64,000 nt of DNA, from the NCBI RefSeq assembly GCF_002116635.1, contig NZ_LQPW01000010.1, positions 87,963 through 151,962 on the forward strand, read 5' to 3'. Below the pieces are notes generated by a model. That model did not search any database, was not told where the DNA came from, and was given only the letters and a program-made list of their open reading frames with translations. Of this stretch, positions 11,997 to 20,305 are shown piece by piece. Numbering within the stretch: the stretch's first letter is position 1; every line of letters begins with the position of its first letter. A program made the translations under genes and the position numbers. Origin of the DNA: Mycobacterium szulgai. GTDB taxonomy: Bacteria; Actinomycetota; Actinomycetes; Mycobacteriales; Mycobacteriaceae.

Positions 11997-12962
11997 CTAG
12001 GCGACCCCAAACTTGCGAGCGGGCGGGAAAGCTGCACCATCAGCCACTTCAGCCACAAAGGCACCGTCGCGCCCTGGATACCCAATCCCAGAACGCGATA
12101 GCGCGGGCGCTATCAACCTCGAGTGCTGCCCTATCCGCCGTGGTTCACCGGCCTGTATTGCCGACTGGCAGCGCCTGGCCAAGTCCCGGCGATCGCCGCC
12201 CGGCAGCTGCAACGACTCCACCCGCAAACAGGCCACCGTGCGGCGCACCCGCAGCAGCCGGTAGACCGACCGCAACAAGGTGTCGTCGCCGATGTAGGCC
12301 GGCGCGGTCGACACGCTGCCGTCGACGTGGTGATACGACAACCGCAACGGCTGAACGGGTCGGCCGGCGTCGATTGCGGCCTGAAACATCGCCGGATAGA
12401 AGCTCCCGTAGGCCCGACCGCACCATGTCGTGCCCTCGGGAAAAGCCACCACCGTGTGACCGGCGACCAGCCTGCGGGCGACGGTCTCGACCACGATGGG
12501 CAGCCGTCGCAGACTGGACCTCTCAATCGGGATGATCTTCAGGATGCGCGCCACGATCCCCGTCGCGCGTCCGGTGAACATATCGGCACGGGCGACAAAC
12601 GACCCCGGCAAAACCGCGCCGATGGCGAACGCATCGAGCCAGGACATGTGGCTACTCACGACCAGTACGCCACGCAGATTACGAATTGGACTGCCCGAAA
12701 CGGTGATTCGGACACCTAGGCAGCGCAGCACCAGTCTGCAGTAGGCGCGCTGGGCGTGGGTGCGGCCGGGCAGCGGCACCCCCAGCAGGGGCACCCCCGG
12801 TGCCAGCAACAGCACGAGCGCCACGCGCAGCGCTACCCGCAGCGCCACCAGCACCGGCCGGGAGGCGGGTGTGGCGTCCATGCCCACACAATTGATGTCA
12901 CACGATGCGCGGGGTAGCCAGGAGTGTCCGAGGGCTGCGGGAGCGCGCACCGGGCTGGTCAT
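11997..12962 (-). CDS. PlsC-like 1-acyl-glycerophosphate/lyso-ornithine-lipid acyltransferase (Rv3026c homologue)
   Basis: 321 residues from ATG 12962, which overlaps the stop of the upstream GNAT gene (ATGA); an internal Met (12881 region) would remove a short leader before the membrane helix. The O-acyltransferase signature is complete: HMSWLD (the HX4D box) and FPEGTTW (the substrate-binding box). One or two hydrophobic segments near the N-terminus (VALRVALVLLLAPGVPLLG) anchor it to the membrane. Paired with an OlsB-like N-acyltransferase, it could be the OlsA step of ornithine-lipid synthesis. A phosphatidic-acid role is the alternative. Confidence 0.87.
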   Translation of the reverse strand: MTSPVRAPAALGHSWLPRASCDINCVGMDATPASRPVLVALRVALRVALVLLLAPGVPLLGVPLPGRTHAQRAYCRLVLRCLGVRITVSGSPIRNLRGVLVVSSHMSWLDAFAIGAVLPGSFVARADMFTGRATGIVARILKIIPIERSSLRRLPIVVETVARRLVAGHTVVAFPEGTTWCGRAYGSFYPAMFQAAIDAGRPVQPLRLSYHHVDGSVSTAPAYIGDDTLLRSVYRLLRVRRTVACLRVESLQLPGGDRRDLARRCQSAIQAGEPRRIGQHSRLIAPALSRSGIGYPGRDGAFVAEVADGAAFPPARKFGVA

Positions 12963-13798
12963 CGAGACGCGCCGCCCGCCATCTCGGCCGCCGCCGATAC
13001 CGAGCGCAGTCGCTTGAGATATCGGGTGTCGGCGTCGCGTTTTGCCAGCAGCACGCAGAAGTCGCCGACGCCGAAATCCGGGTCGTGCGCGGGCTCGCCG
13101 CAGACACGGGCGCCCAACCTGAGATAACCGCGCATCAGCGGCGGAATCGTCGGCCGTGCAGGCGGCTCGATGTCGCCCAGTCCCCTGCCGTCGACGGACA
13201 CGGGCCGATAGGGCCGTACCCGGTACTGCGCCGGGTGGCGGCTCAGCACGAAATCGCGCACACCGCGGATCTGGCTTCCCGGTACGTCGGCCTCGCTGCG
13301 CACCGCTACCGACACGCAACCGGTCACATAGTCGTAGTCGCAGCGGTCCAGGTAGGCCAGGATGCCCGCCCACATGAGCAGCACCACCCCGCCGTTGCGG
13401 TGGCCGTCGCGAACCACCGCGCGGCCCATCTCCACCAACGACGGCCGCAGCGGGTCGAACGCGCGCACGTCGAACTCGGTGGCGGTGTAGAGCCCCCCGG
13501 CGGCGATGGCGCCCGGCGGCGGCAACATCCGATAGCAACCGACCAGCTCGCCGGTGTCGTCGTCGCGGACCAGCAGATGGTCGCAGTATTCGTCGAACCG
13601 GTCGACGTCGCGACCGTCGCTGGCCGTCGGTAACGCAAAGCCCGGGGTACTGCTGAAGACGTCGTAGCGCAGCCGCTGTGCGGCCTCGATGAGCGATGGG
13701 TCGGTGGAAAGCAAGAGGGAATAGTGCGGTCCGGAAGACCGCCCGGTTACCGCGTCGTGGGTTTTCTCGCTGGGTATGAGGACAGAAGCGATGCTCAT
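12959..13798 (-). CDS. GNAT-fold N-acyltransferase, OlsB/hemolysin-like (Rv3027c homologue)
   Basis: 279 residues from ATG 13798 (an upstream TTG at 13807 is less likely). It shows the pattern of acyl-ACP-dependent ornithine N-acyltransferases: LRYDVFSSTPGF, DRFDEYCDHLLVRD, VGCYRML, then EMGRAVVRDGHRNGG and a C-terminal PPLMRGYLRLGA segment. Such enzymes acylate an amino group with a long-chain 3-hydroxyacyl chain. It is first in a tightly packed reverse-strand unit with the PlsC-like gene, iscS and mnmA. Assignment to ornithine-lipid synthesis is family-based, and the substrate is not shown. Confidence 0.85.
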   Translation of the reverse strand: MSIASVLIPSEKTHDAVTGRSSGPHYSLLLSTDPSLIEAAQRLRYDVFSSTPGFALPTASDGRDVDRFDEYCDHLLVRDDDTGELVGCYRMLPPPGAIAAGGLYTATEFDVRAFDPLRPSLVEMGRAVVRDGHRNGGVVLLMWAGILAYLDRCDYDYVTGCVSVAVRSEADVPGSQIRGVRDFVLSRHPAQYRVRPYRPVSVDGRGLGDIEPPARPTIPPLMRGYLRLGARVCGEPAHDPDFGVGDFCVLLAKRDADTRYLKRLRSVSAAAEMAGGASR

Positions 13799-14060
13799 GG
13801 GAAACAACGTGGCCCAGCCGGTCAGCTAACCGGCATCGACGCTGTGACATGTCGGTGCACGTCAGATGACTAGATATCGCAGCAACCGGCGGCGTTCATA
13901 CCAACATTGCCGGGCGTTGAATGCGGGCTCACTATTCGCCGAATACTTGCCCTGATCAGATGCGCTGGCGCCAGTTACGCCAAACGACGACCACAAACCC
14001 GCGCTCGCGATACAGGGCGCCCCGCCGATCCGTCAATAACGAACGGTCAGGAGGACGCTG
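13799..14060. other. Intergenic region, divergent promoters
   Basis: No convincing gene. It holds the upstream region of the acyltransferase-iscS-mnmA unit, including an inverted repeat GCCGGT-CAGCTA-ACCGGC at 13817-13834, and a Shine-Dalgarno AGGAGG at about 14049-14054 that belongs to the truncated PE reading frame that follows. Confidence 0.6.
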
Positions 14061-14126
14061 TTGTCGTATCTGGTGGCAATTCCAGACGTGCTGAGCGACG
14101 GCGAAGACCCCCTCTTCTCCGGCTAG
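14061..14126 (+). pseudogene. Truncated PE-domain start (21-residue remnant or leader peptide)
   Basis: After a good AGGAGG and from a TTG start, the frame reads LSYLVAIPDVLS, closely resembling the first twelve residues of PE proteins, then diverges (DGEDPLFSG) and stops 19 bp before the intact PE_PGRS start. A small GAAGA-CCCCC-TCTTC hairpin overlaps the end. It may be a relic of a PE gene lost by deletion, or a translated leader of the next gene. Confidence 0.5.
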
Positions 14127-14145
14127 ACGGCGATACGCTGATCCG

Positions 14146-15798
14146 ATGTCTTTTCTGATAGCCGTTCCGGAGTTGCTGGGCGTAGCGGCAAGGGATCTGG
14201 AAAACGTCGCAGCGACGCTGAACTCGGCCAACCTGGCCGCAGCACTCCCCACCACAGGCTTGGCGGCCGCCGGCGGTGACGAGATATCGACGGCAATCGT
14301 GGCGGTGTTTGGCAGCCACGCCCTGCAATATCAGGGACTCAGTGCCCAAGCAAACTCGTTTCATCAGCAGTTTGTCCGCGCATTGAGCAGCGCCGCAGGA
14401 CAGTACGCCGTTGCCGAGGCGCTCAACACTTCCCCACTGCAAAGCGCGCTGGATCTGATCAACGCGCCCACCCAGACACTGCTGAACCGGCCGCTGATCG
14501 GAAACGGCGCCAATGGCAGCAGTCCCGGTCAGCCCGGCGGCGCCGGCGGGCTGTTGTACGGCAACGGCGGTAACGGCGCGCCCGGGACGAACGCTGGAGT
14601 CGCCGGCGGAGCCGGCGGCGCCGCGGGATTGATCGGCAATGGCGGCAACGGCGGCGCCGGCGGGCCCGGCGCGGCCGGCGGTTCCGGCGGAAGCGGCGGC
14701 TGGCTGTATGGCAACGGCGGCAGCGGCGGCGCCGGAGGGGCGGCGCTGCCGGCCGCGACCGGCTTCAACGGGTCCAATGGCGGGGCCGGCGGTGCCGGTG
14801 GAGCCGCCGGTTTGTGGGGCACCGGCGGGGCCGGCGGTGCGGCGGGATTGTTCGGCGCCGGCGGACAAGGTGGCGCCGGCGGGACCGGCGGGCTTACCGG
14901 GCTCGCTCGCAGCGGCCAGGGTGGCGCCGGCGGTGACGGCGGCGGTGGCGGGTGGCTGTACGGAAATGCCGGGGCCGGCGGCCAGGGAGGCGACGGCGGG
15001 ACGGCAACCTACAGCGGCACCGGCGGCGGACTTGTCATCGGCGTGACAGCCGGCAGTGGCGGCGCCGGCGGAGCCGGCGGCGCCGCCGGGCTGCTCGGTG
15101 CCGGCGGAGCCGGAGGTGGCGGTGGTGCCGGCGGATTGTGCGCCAACCAGGCAGCAGGTGACGGTGGCCAGGGCGGCGACGGTGGTCGCGGCGGTTGGCT
15201 ATACGGCACCGCCGGTTCGGGCGGGCAGGGCGGCGTCGGCGGCAGCGCGACATTCAACACCGGCAAAGGCACAACCACCACTGGTTTTGCGGGCGGCAAC
15301 GGCGGCGCGGGCGGCAGCGGAGGTGCCGCGGGGCTGTTCGGAGTTGGCGGATCTGGCGGCTCAGGCGGAGCCGGAGCGCAAAGCGGAAGCGCGGCCGGCG
15401 GGAGCGGCGGGGCGGGCGGCACCGGCGGCGCGGGCGGAATGCTTTTCGGCACCGGCGGTATCGGTGGGCATGGCGGGGTCGGCGGAGATGGCCTCAATGA
15501 ACCGGGTGGCGCCGAAGGCACCGGCGGTAACGGCGGTAACGGCGGCAGCGGCGGAGTCGGCGGGCTGTACGGCAATGGCGGCGCGGGCGGCGCCGGTGGC
15601 GGCGGTGGCACAACCTATCTGGATGGGTTGAGCGGCGGCAATGGCGGCAATGGCGGCAACGGCGGGGCCGCACAGGTGATCGGCGCAGGCGGTACCGGCG
15701 GGTCCGGCGGCGTCGGCGGCATCGCCGGGCCAGGCGCCAATAACGGCGAAAATGGGCAAGCCGGCGTCACCGGTACCGACGGCCTGCTGGCCGGTTAA
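14146..15798 (+). CDS. PE_PGRS family protein
   Basis: 550 residues. The PE domain (MSFLIAVPELLGVAARDLEN, about 1-95) is followed by a linker with LLNRPLIGNGANG and about 410 residues of Gly-rich PGRS repeats with interspersed W-L-Y-G-N-G blocks. It probably goes to the cell surface via ESX-5 like other PE proteins. It lies between the Rv3027c-like gene and etfA, adjacent in M. tuberculosis, so the position is lineage-specific. Its stop codon is the centre of a long palindrome shared with the convergent etfA gene. Confidence 0.95.
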   Translation: MSFLIAVPELLGVAARDLENVAATLNSANLAAALPTTGLAAAGGDEISTAIVAVFGSHALQYQGLSAQANSFHQQFVRALSSAAGQYAVAEALNTSPLQSALDLINAPTQTLLNRPLIGNGANGSSPGQPGGAGGLLYGNGGNGAPGTNAGVAGGAGGAAGLIGNGGNGGAGGPGAAGGSGGSGGWLYGNGGSGGAGGAALPAATGFNGSNGGAGGAGGAAGLWGTGGAGGAAGLFGAGGQGGAGGTGGLTGLARSGQGGAGGDGGGGGWLYGNAGAGGQGGDGGTATYSGTGGGLVIGVTAGSGGAGGAGGAAGLLGAGGAGGGGGAGGLCANQAAGDGGQGGDGGRGGWLYGTAGSGGQGGVGGSATFNTGKGTTTTGFAGGNGGAGGSGGAAGLFGVGGSGGSGGAGAQSGSAAGGSGGAGGTGGAGGMLFGTGGIGGHGGVGGDGLNEPGGAEGTGGNGGNGGSGGVGGLYGNGGAGGAGGGGGTTYLDGLSGGNGGNGGNGGAAQVIGAGGTGGSGGVGGIAGPGANNGENGQAGVTGTDGLLAG

Positions 15799-15810
15799 CC
15801 GGCCAGCAGG
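15783..15810. terminator. Perfect 28-bp palindrome over the PE_PGRS stop codon
   Basis: CCTGCTGGCCGG, TTAA, CCGGCCAGCAGG: a perfect palindrome whose central TTAA contains the TAA stop. It lies between two convergent genes (PE_PGRS and etfA), suiting a bidirectional hairpin terminator. No U-tract follows, as is common in mycobacteria. Confidence 0.65.
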
Positions 15811-15819
15811 GCTACAAAC

Positions 15820-16776
15820 TCAGCCCTTGCGGGCCTTGATCGCGTCGGTCAGCTGCGGTGCCACCTTGAACAGGTCACCGACCACGCCGTAGTCGGCGAT
15901 CTCGAAGATCGGCGCCTCTTCGTCCTTGTTGACCGCGACGATGGTCTTGGACGTCTGCATGCCTGCGCGGTGCTGGATGGCACCGGAAATGCCCAGCGCG
16001 ATGTAGAGCTGCGGCGACACCGTCTTACCGGTCTGGCCCACCTGGAACTGGCCCGGGTAGTAGCCGGAGTCGACCGCGGCGCGCGAAGCGCCCACAGCCG
16101 CCCCCAGCGAGTCGGCCAGCGCCTCGACCACGCTGAAGTTCTCCGCACTGCCCACACCGCGGCCACCCGACACCACGACCGTGGCTTCGGTCAGCTCCGG
16201 CCGGTCGCCGGCAACCGCGGGCTCACGCGAAGTGACCTTGGTGGCGTTCTCGGCGGGAGCTGGCACCTCCACGTTCACCTGCTCCCCTGCACCGGCCTGC
16301 GGCTCGGCGTCAACGGCGCCGGCCCGAACGGTGATCACCGGAGTGTCGCCATTAGCGTGCGCGTCGACGGTGAACGCGCCTCCGAAGATGGAGTGGACGC
16401 CCACCCCGCCCTCTTTCACCTCGACGACGTCGACCAGGAGCCCCGATCCGATGCGGGCTGCGAGCCGGCCGGCGATCTCCTTGCCGTCCGCGGAGGCCGC
16501 CAGCAGCACGCCGGCCGGCGACGCCGATTCGGCCAAGGATGCCAGGACGTCGACGACCGGAGTGATCAGATACTGGTCGACGACGTCGGACTCGGCGACG
16601 TAGATCTTGGCGGCACCAGCCGCCTTGAGTCCGTCGATCAGCGGGGCGGCCGTGCCCGGGGAGCCCACGACCACAGCGGACGGCTCGCCCAGCACCCGGG
16701 CGGCGGTGATCAGTTCGGCGCTGACCTTCTTCAGCGCGCCTTCGGCGTGCTCAACGAGCACCAGTACTTCAGCCAT
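15820..16776 (-). CDS. etfA: Electron transfer flavoprotein alpha subunit
   Basis: 318 residues, full length (FixB, Rv3028c). With EtfB it forms a soluble FAD heterodimer that takes electrons from acyl-CoA and other dehydrogenases and passes them to the quinone pool. The C-terminal FAD-binding domain is clear: [27 protein letters not shown] and [19 protein letters not shown]. It follows etfB by 34 bp on the same strand, in the normal order. Confidence 0.97.
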   Translation of the reverse strand: MAEVLVLVEHAEGALKKVSAELITAARVLGEPSAVVVGSPGTAAPLIDGLKAAGAAKIYVAESDVVDQYLITPVVDVLASLAESASPAGVLLAASADGKEIAGRLAARIGSGLLVDVVEVKEGGVGVHSIFGGAFTVDAHANGDTPVITVRAGAVDAEPQAGAGEQVNVEVPAPAENATKVTSREPAVAGDRPELTEATVVVSGGRGVGSAENFSVVEALADSLGAAVGASRAAVDSGYYPGQFQVGQTGKTVSPQLYIALGISGAIQHRAGMQTSKTIVAVNKDEEAPIFEIADYGVVGDLFKVAPQLTDAIKARKG

Positions 16777-16810
16777 GGTTTATTCGCTCTTCTCGTCTTA
16801 GGGGGCTCGT

Positions 16811-17602
16811 TTAGATGATCTTTTGACTGACCAGGTACTGAGCGACCTGGTTGCCGCCCTCGCCCTCGTCGGTGACCTTCTCACCCGCGGTCTTGGGCGG
16901 TTTGGGTGTCGAGGACAGCACCGTCGAACCCGCATTGGCCAGCCCGACCTCGTCGCCCTCGACGCCGATCTCGGCCAAGGTCAGCACGGTCACTTCCTTC
17001 TTCTTGGCGGCCATGATGCCCTTGAAGGACGGGAAGCGCGGCTCGTTGATCTTCTCGTTGACGCTGACCACCGCGGGCAGCGTTGCCTCGAGCATGAAGA
17101 CACCGTCGTCGGTCTCACGCTCGCCGGTGACCTTGCCACCCTCGACAGACAATTTGCGCAGGTGGGTGAGCTGCGGCAGGCCCAGGTACTCGGCGATGAT
17201 GGCCGGCACCGCGCCACCCACGCCGTCGGTGGCCTCGTTGCCGGCGATCACCAGCTCGGTGCCTTCGATGGTGCCAAGCGCGCGCGCCAGCGCCCATCCG
17301 GTCTGGATGACGTCGGAACCGTGCATGCCGTCGTCCTTGAGGTGGACGGCCTTGTCGGCGCCCATCGACAGCGCCTTGCGGATTGCCTCGGTGGCGCGCT
17401 CGGGGCCCGCGGTCAGCACAGTGACGGACCCTTCTCCGCCCTCCCGCTCACGGATTTGCAGCGCTTCTTCCACAGCGCGCTCGTTGATCTCGTCCAGCAC
17501 CGCGTCGGCGGCCTCGCGGTCCAGCGTGTAGTCGCCGTCGGTCAGCTTGCGCTCCGACCAGGTGTCTGGGACCTGCTTGATCAGCACCACGATGTTCGTC
17601 AT
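16811..17602 (-). CDS. etfB: Electron transfer flavoprotein beta subunit
   Basis: 263 residues from ATG 17602 (MTNIVVLIKQVPDTWSE); longer in-frame extensions upstream are not family-like. FixA, Rv3029c. It carries the conserved NERAVEEALQI, the ALSMGADKAVHL loop and the GNEATDGVGGAVPAIIAEYLG signature of ETF-beta. It partners the EtfA encoded just downstream. Divergent from the methyltransferase gene across a 207-bp promoter region. Confidence 0.97.
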   Translation of the reverse strand: MTNIVVLIKQVPDTWSERKLTDGDYTLDREAADAVLDEINERAVEEALQIREREGGEGSVTVLTAGPERATEAIRKALSMGADKAVHLKDDGMHGSDVIQTGWALARALGTIEGTELVIAGNEATDGVGGAVPAIIAEYLGLPQLTHLRKLSVEGGKVTGERETDDGVFMLEATLPAVVSVNEKINEPRFPSFKGIMAAKKKEVTVLTLAEIGVEGDEVGLANAGSTVLSSTPKPPKTAGEKVTDEGEGGNQVAQYLVSQKII

Positions 17603-17809
17603 GGTTGTGGTTCGTCCTCCTCGAAGGCGTCCGCAGCGCTCGACTGCCGGACCTGGGTCACGCGATTCGCAACCGCACGCGGAGATGTTACTAGACGGTA
17701 ACTTTGTGCAGACTGCCCTCACACCATAGCGGGTAGTGCTGGTCATTCCTTCCCCTGCACCCGGTGCCCGGTTCGCGAATCGGGTGCCAGGGGTTAGCCT
17801 GCCTTAGCA
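17603..17809. promoter_or_regulatory. Divergent promoter region etfB / methyltransferase
   Basis: Non-coding spacer between two divergent, normally well-expressed operons. It contains a short inverted repeat GTTAC-TAGACG-GTAAC at 17687-17702. No transcription factor can be named. Confidence 0.4.
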
Positions 17810-18619
17810 ATGAGCGCATTCGTTCCCGACGTTCCCCACGACGTGCCCGCCGATACTTCGGGGGCCGTCGATACCGTGCTGACGCTGACGGGTGAGCGCA
17901 CCATTCCCGACCTGGACATCGAGAATTACTGGTTTCGCCGCCACGAGGTGGTCTACGAACGGCTGGCACCCCGCTGCGCCGGCCGGGACGTGCTCGAAGC
18001 CGGCTGTGGCGAAGGTTACGGCGCCGATCTGATCGCCGGCGTCGCCCGCCGTGTCGTCGCGGTCGACTACGACGACGCCGCAGTGGCGCACGTGCGCAGC
18101 CGCTACCCGCGGGTCGAGGTGATGCAGGCAAACCTCGCCGAGCTGCCGCTGCCAGACGCGTCGGTGGACGTCGTGGTGAACTTTCAGGTCATCGAGCACC
18201 TGTGGGACCAGGGCCAGTTCGTGCGCGAGTGCGCGCGGGTACTGAGGCCCGCCGGGGTGCTGATGATGTCCACTCCCAACCGGATCACCTTCTCCCCCGG
18301 CCGCGACACCCCGATCAACCCCTTCCACACCCGCGAACTCAATGCCGACGAGCTCACCGAGCTCCTGGTAGGCGGCGGCTTCACCGACGTGTCGATGAGC
18401 GGGCTGTTTCACGGCGCGCGGTTGCGGGAGATGGACGCGCGGCACGGCGGTTCGATCATCGACGCGCAGATCGCAATGGCGCTGGCCAGCGACGAGGGAG
18501 CGCCCTGGCCGCCCCAACTGGCCGCCGACGTCGCGGCGGTCACCACCGCCGACTTCGACATCAGCAGCCGCGATATCGACGAGAGCTTGGACCTCATTGC
18601 GATCGCGGTGCGCCCTTGA
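17810..18619 (+). CDS. SAM-dependent methyltransferase (Rv3030 homologue)
   Basis: 269 residues. Class I methyltransferase with motif I VLEAGCGEGYGADL (about 61-74), the acidic VVAVDYDD and a post-motif VVVNFQVIEHLWD. In M. tuberculosis Rv3030 lies with Rv3031 and Rv3032 in a cluster linked to 6-O-methylglucose lipopolysaccharide (MGLP) and glucan synthesis. Its stop overlaps the TTG start of the GH57 gene by 4 bp, so the two are coupled. The methylated substrate is inferred from context, not shown. Confidence 0.9.
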   Translation: MSAFVPDVPHDVPADTSGAVDTVLTLTGERTIPDLDIENYWFRRHEVVYERLAPRCAGRDVLEAGCGEGYGADLIAGVARRVVAVDYDDAAVAHVRSRYPRVEVMQANLAELPLPDASVDVVVNFQVIEHLWDQGQFVRECARVLRPAGVLMMSTPNRITFSPGRDTPINPFHTRELNADELTELLVGGGFTDVSMSGLFHGARLREMDARHGGSIIDAQIAMALASDEGAPWPPQLAADVAAVTTADFDISSRDIDESLDLIAIAVRP

Positions 18620-20205
18620 GCACGGCGAGTTCCGGACCAGCCCCGGTGCCCGGGCTGTTCACCCTGGTCCTGCATACCCACCTGCCCTGGCTGGCCCATC
18701 ACGGCCGCTGGCCGGTCGGCGAGGAATGGCTCTACCAGTCGTGGGCGGCGGCCTACCTGCCGCTGTTCCGGGTGCTGCAGACGCTGGCCGCCGAGGACCG
18801 CCACGGACTCATCACGCTAGGTATGACGCCGGTGGTCAACGCCCAGCTGGACGACCCGTACTGCCTCGACGGAATGCACCACTGGCTGGCCAACTGGCGG
18901 CTGCGCGCCGAAGAGGCGGCCACCGTACGGACGGCACCCCGCTCGAAATCGGCCGGCTATCCGTCCTGCACACCAGAAGCATTGCGGGCCTTTGGAATTC
19001 GCGAGCGGGCCGAGGCCAGCCAGGCACTCGACGACTTCGCCACGCTGTGGCGCCACGGCGGCAGCCCGCTGTTGCGCGGCCTGATCGACGCCGGCACCGT
19101 GGAACTGCTCGGCGGGCCCTTGGCTCACCCGTTCCAACCGTTGCTCACCGTGCGGCTGCGCGAATTCGCGCTGCGCGAAGGTCTAGCCGATGCACAGCAG
19201 CGGCTGGCGCACACCCCGACCGGTATCTGGGCTCCCGAATGCGCCTACGCGCCGGGCCTGGAAACCGAGTACGCGGCTGCCGGCATTTCCCACTTCATGG
19301 TCGACGGTCCGTCACTGCACGGCGACACCGCGCTGGGCCGGCCGGTGGGCGCCAGCGACGTGGTGGCGTTCGGGCGCGACCTGCAGGTCAGCTACCGGGT
19401 GTGGTCGCCTAAATCCGGCTATCCCGGTCACGCCGCCTACCGCGATTTCCACACCTACGACCACCTCACCGGCCTCAAACCGGCTCGGGTCACCGGGCGC
19501 AATGTGGCGTCGGACGCCAAGGCGCCCTACGACCCCGAGCGTGCCGACCGCGCCGTCGACGTTCACGTCGCCGACTTCGTCGACGTCGTGCGCAACCGGC
19601 TGCTCTCGGAGTCCGAGCGCATCGGGCGGCCCGCTCACGTAGTCGCCGCCTTCGACACCGAACTGTTCGGTCACTGGTGGTACGAAGGCCCGACCTGGCT
19701 GCAGCGGGTGCTGCGCGCGTTGCCCGCAGCCGGGATACGGGTGGGGACGCTGCGCGACGCGCTCAACGCTGGATACGTCGGCGAGGCCGTCGAATTGCCG
19801 CCCGGCTCTTGGGGTTCGGGCAAGGACTGGCAGGTGTGGAACGGCGACCAGGTGGCCGATCTGGTCCAGCTCAACAATGAAGTGGTCGATACGGCGTTGA
19901 CCACGGTCGACAAGGCTCTTGCGCAGACGGCATCGCTGGACGGACCGCTACCCCGCGATCAAGTAGCCGACCAGATTCTGCGCGAAACACTGCTCACCGT
20001 TTCCAGCGACTGGCCGTTCATGGTGAGTAAGGACTCGGCGGCCGACTACGCCCGTTATCGCGCCCATCTGCACGCGCACGCCACCCGGGAGATCGCCGGG
20101 GCGCTGGCGTCGGGCCGCCGCGACAGCGCACAGCGCCTGGCCGAAGGGTGGAACCGCGCCGACGGCCTCTTCGGCGCTCTCGACGCAAGAAGGCTTCCCC
20201 GGTGA
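18616..20205 (+). CDS. GH57-family alpha-glucan branching enzyme (Rv3031 homologue)
   Basis: 529 residues from a TTG start overlapping the previous stop; this gives the length expected for Rv3031 and the N-terminus GLFTLVLHTHLPWLAHHGRW. GH57 signatures are visible: HTHLPW, the nucleophile Glu in GIWAPECAYAPG, and the acid Asp in FDTELFGHWWYEGP. The C-terminal helical domain (DWPFMVSKDSAADYARYR) is typical of GH57 branching enzymes. It should introduce alpha-1,6 branches in the glucan precursor of MGLP or in glycogen. Confidence 0.93.
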   Translation: MSTASSGPAPVPGLFTLVLHTHLPWLAHHGRWPVGEEWLYQSWAAAYLPLFRVLQTLAAEDRHGLITLGMTPVVNAQLDDPYCLDGMHHWLANWRLRAEEAATVRTAPRSKSAGYPSCTPEALRAFGIRERAEASQALDDFATLWRHGGSPLLRGLIDAGTVELLGGPLAHPFQPLLTVRLREFALREGLADAQQRLAHTPTGIWAPECAYAPGLETEYAAAGISHFMVDGPSLHGDTALGRPVGASDVVAFGRDLQVSYRVWSPKSGYPGHAAYRDFHTYDHLTGLKPARVTGRNVASDAKAPYDPERADRAVDVHVADFVDVVRNRLLSESERIGRPAHVVAAFDTELFGHWWYEGPTWLQRVLRALPAAGIRVGTLRDALNAGYVGEAVELPPGSWGSGKDWQVWNGDQVADLVQLNNEVVDTALTTVDKALAQTASLDGPLPRDQVADQILRETLLTVSSDWPFMVSKDSAADYARYRAHLHAHATREIAGALASGRRDSAQRLAEGWNRADGLFGALDARRLPR

Positions 20206-20216
20206 ACGCCTCTTCC

Positions 20217-20278
20217 CGCGAGCGTGCGGGTCGGCACGCCGACACGCGGCTCTGGGCGGCATTCTGCGCACGCTCGCG
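20217..20278. repeat. Inverted repeat between Rv3031- and Rv3032-like genes
   Basis: Perfect 12-bp arms CGCGAGCGTGCG (20217-20228) and CGCACGCTCGCG (20267-20278) enclose 38 bp that can fold further (CGGCACGCCG). It fills most of the 100-bp gap. It may attenuate transcription into the glycosyltransferase gene or be a dispersed hairpin element. Confidence 0.5.
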
Positions 20279-20305
20279 ACCTAGTTTTGCCAGGGGGCTA
20301 CGCCG

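Noticed and set aside
12963..13850. Extension of the PlsC-like frame upstream to 13850 (617 residues)
   Set aside because: The extra 296 residues are antisense-like Arg-rich reading across the GNAT gene; ATG 12962 in an ATGA overlap is the natural start.
17603..17746. Longer start for etfB
   Set aside because: The extension lies in the divergent promoter region and is not ETF-like; ATG 17602 gives the family N-terminus.
18202..18615. Extended start of the GH57 gene inside the methyltransferase gene
   Set aside because: The extension overlaps Rv3030-like coding and is Arg/His-rich noise; TTG 18616 gives the expected length.
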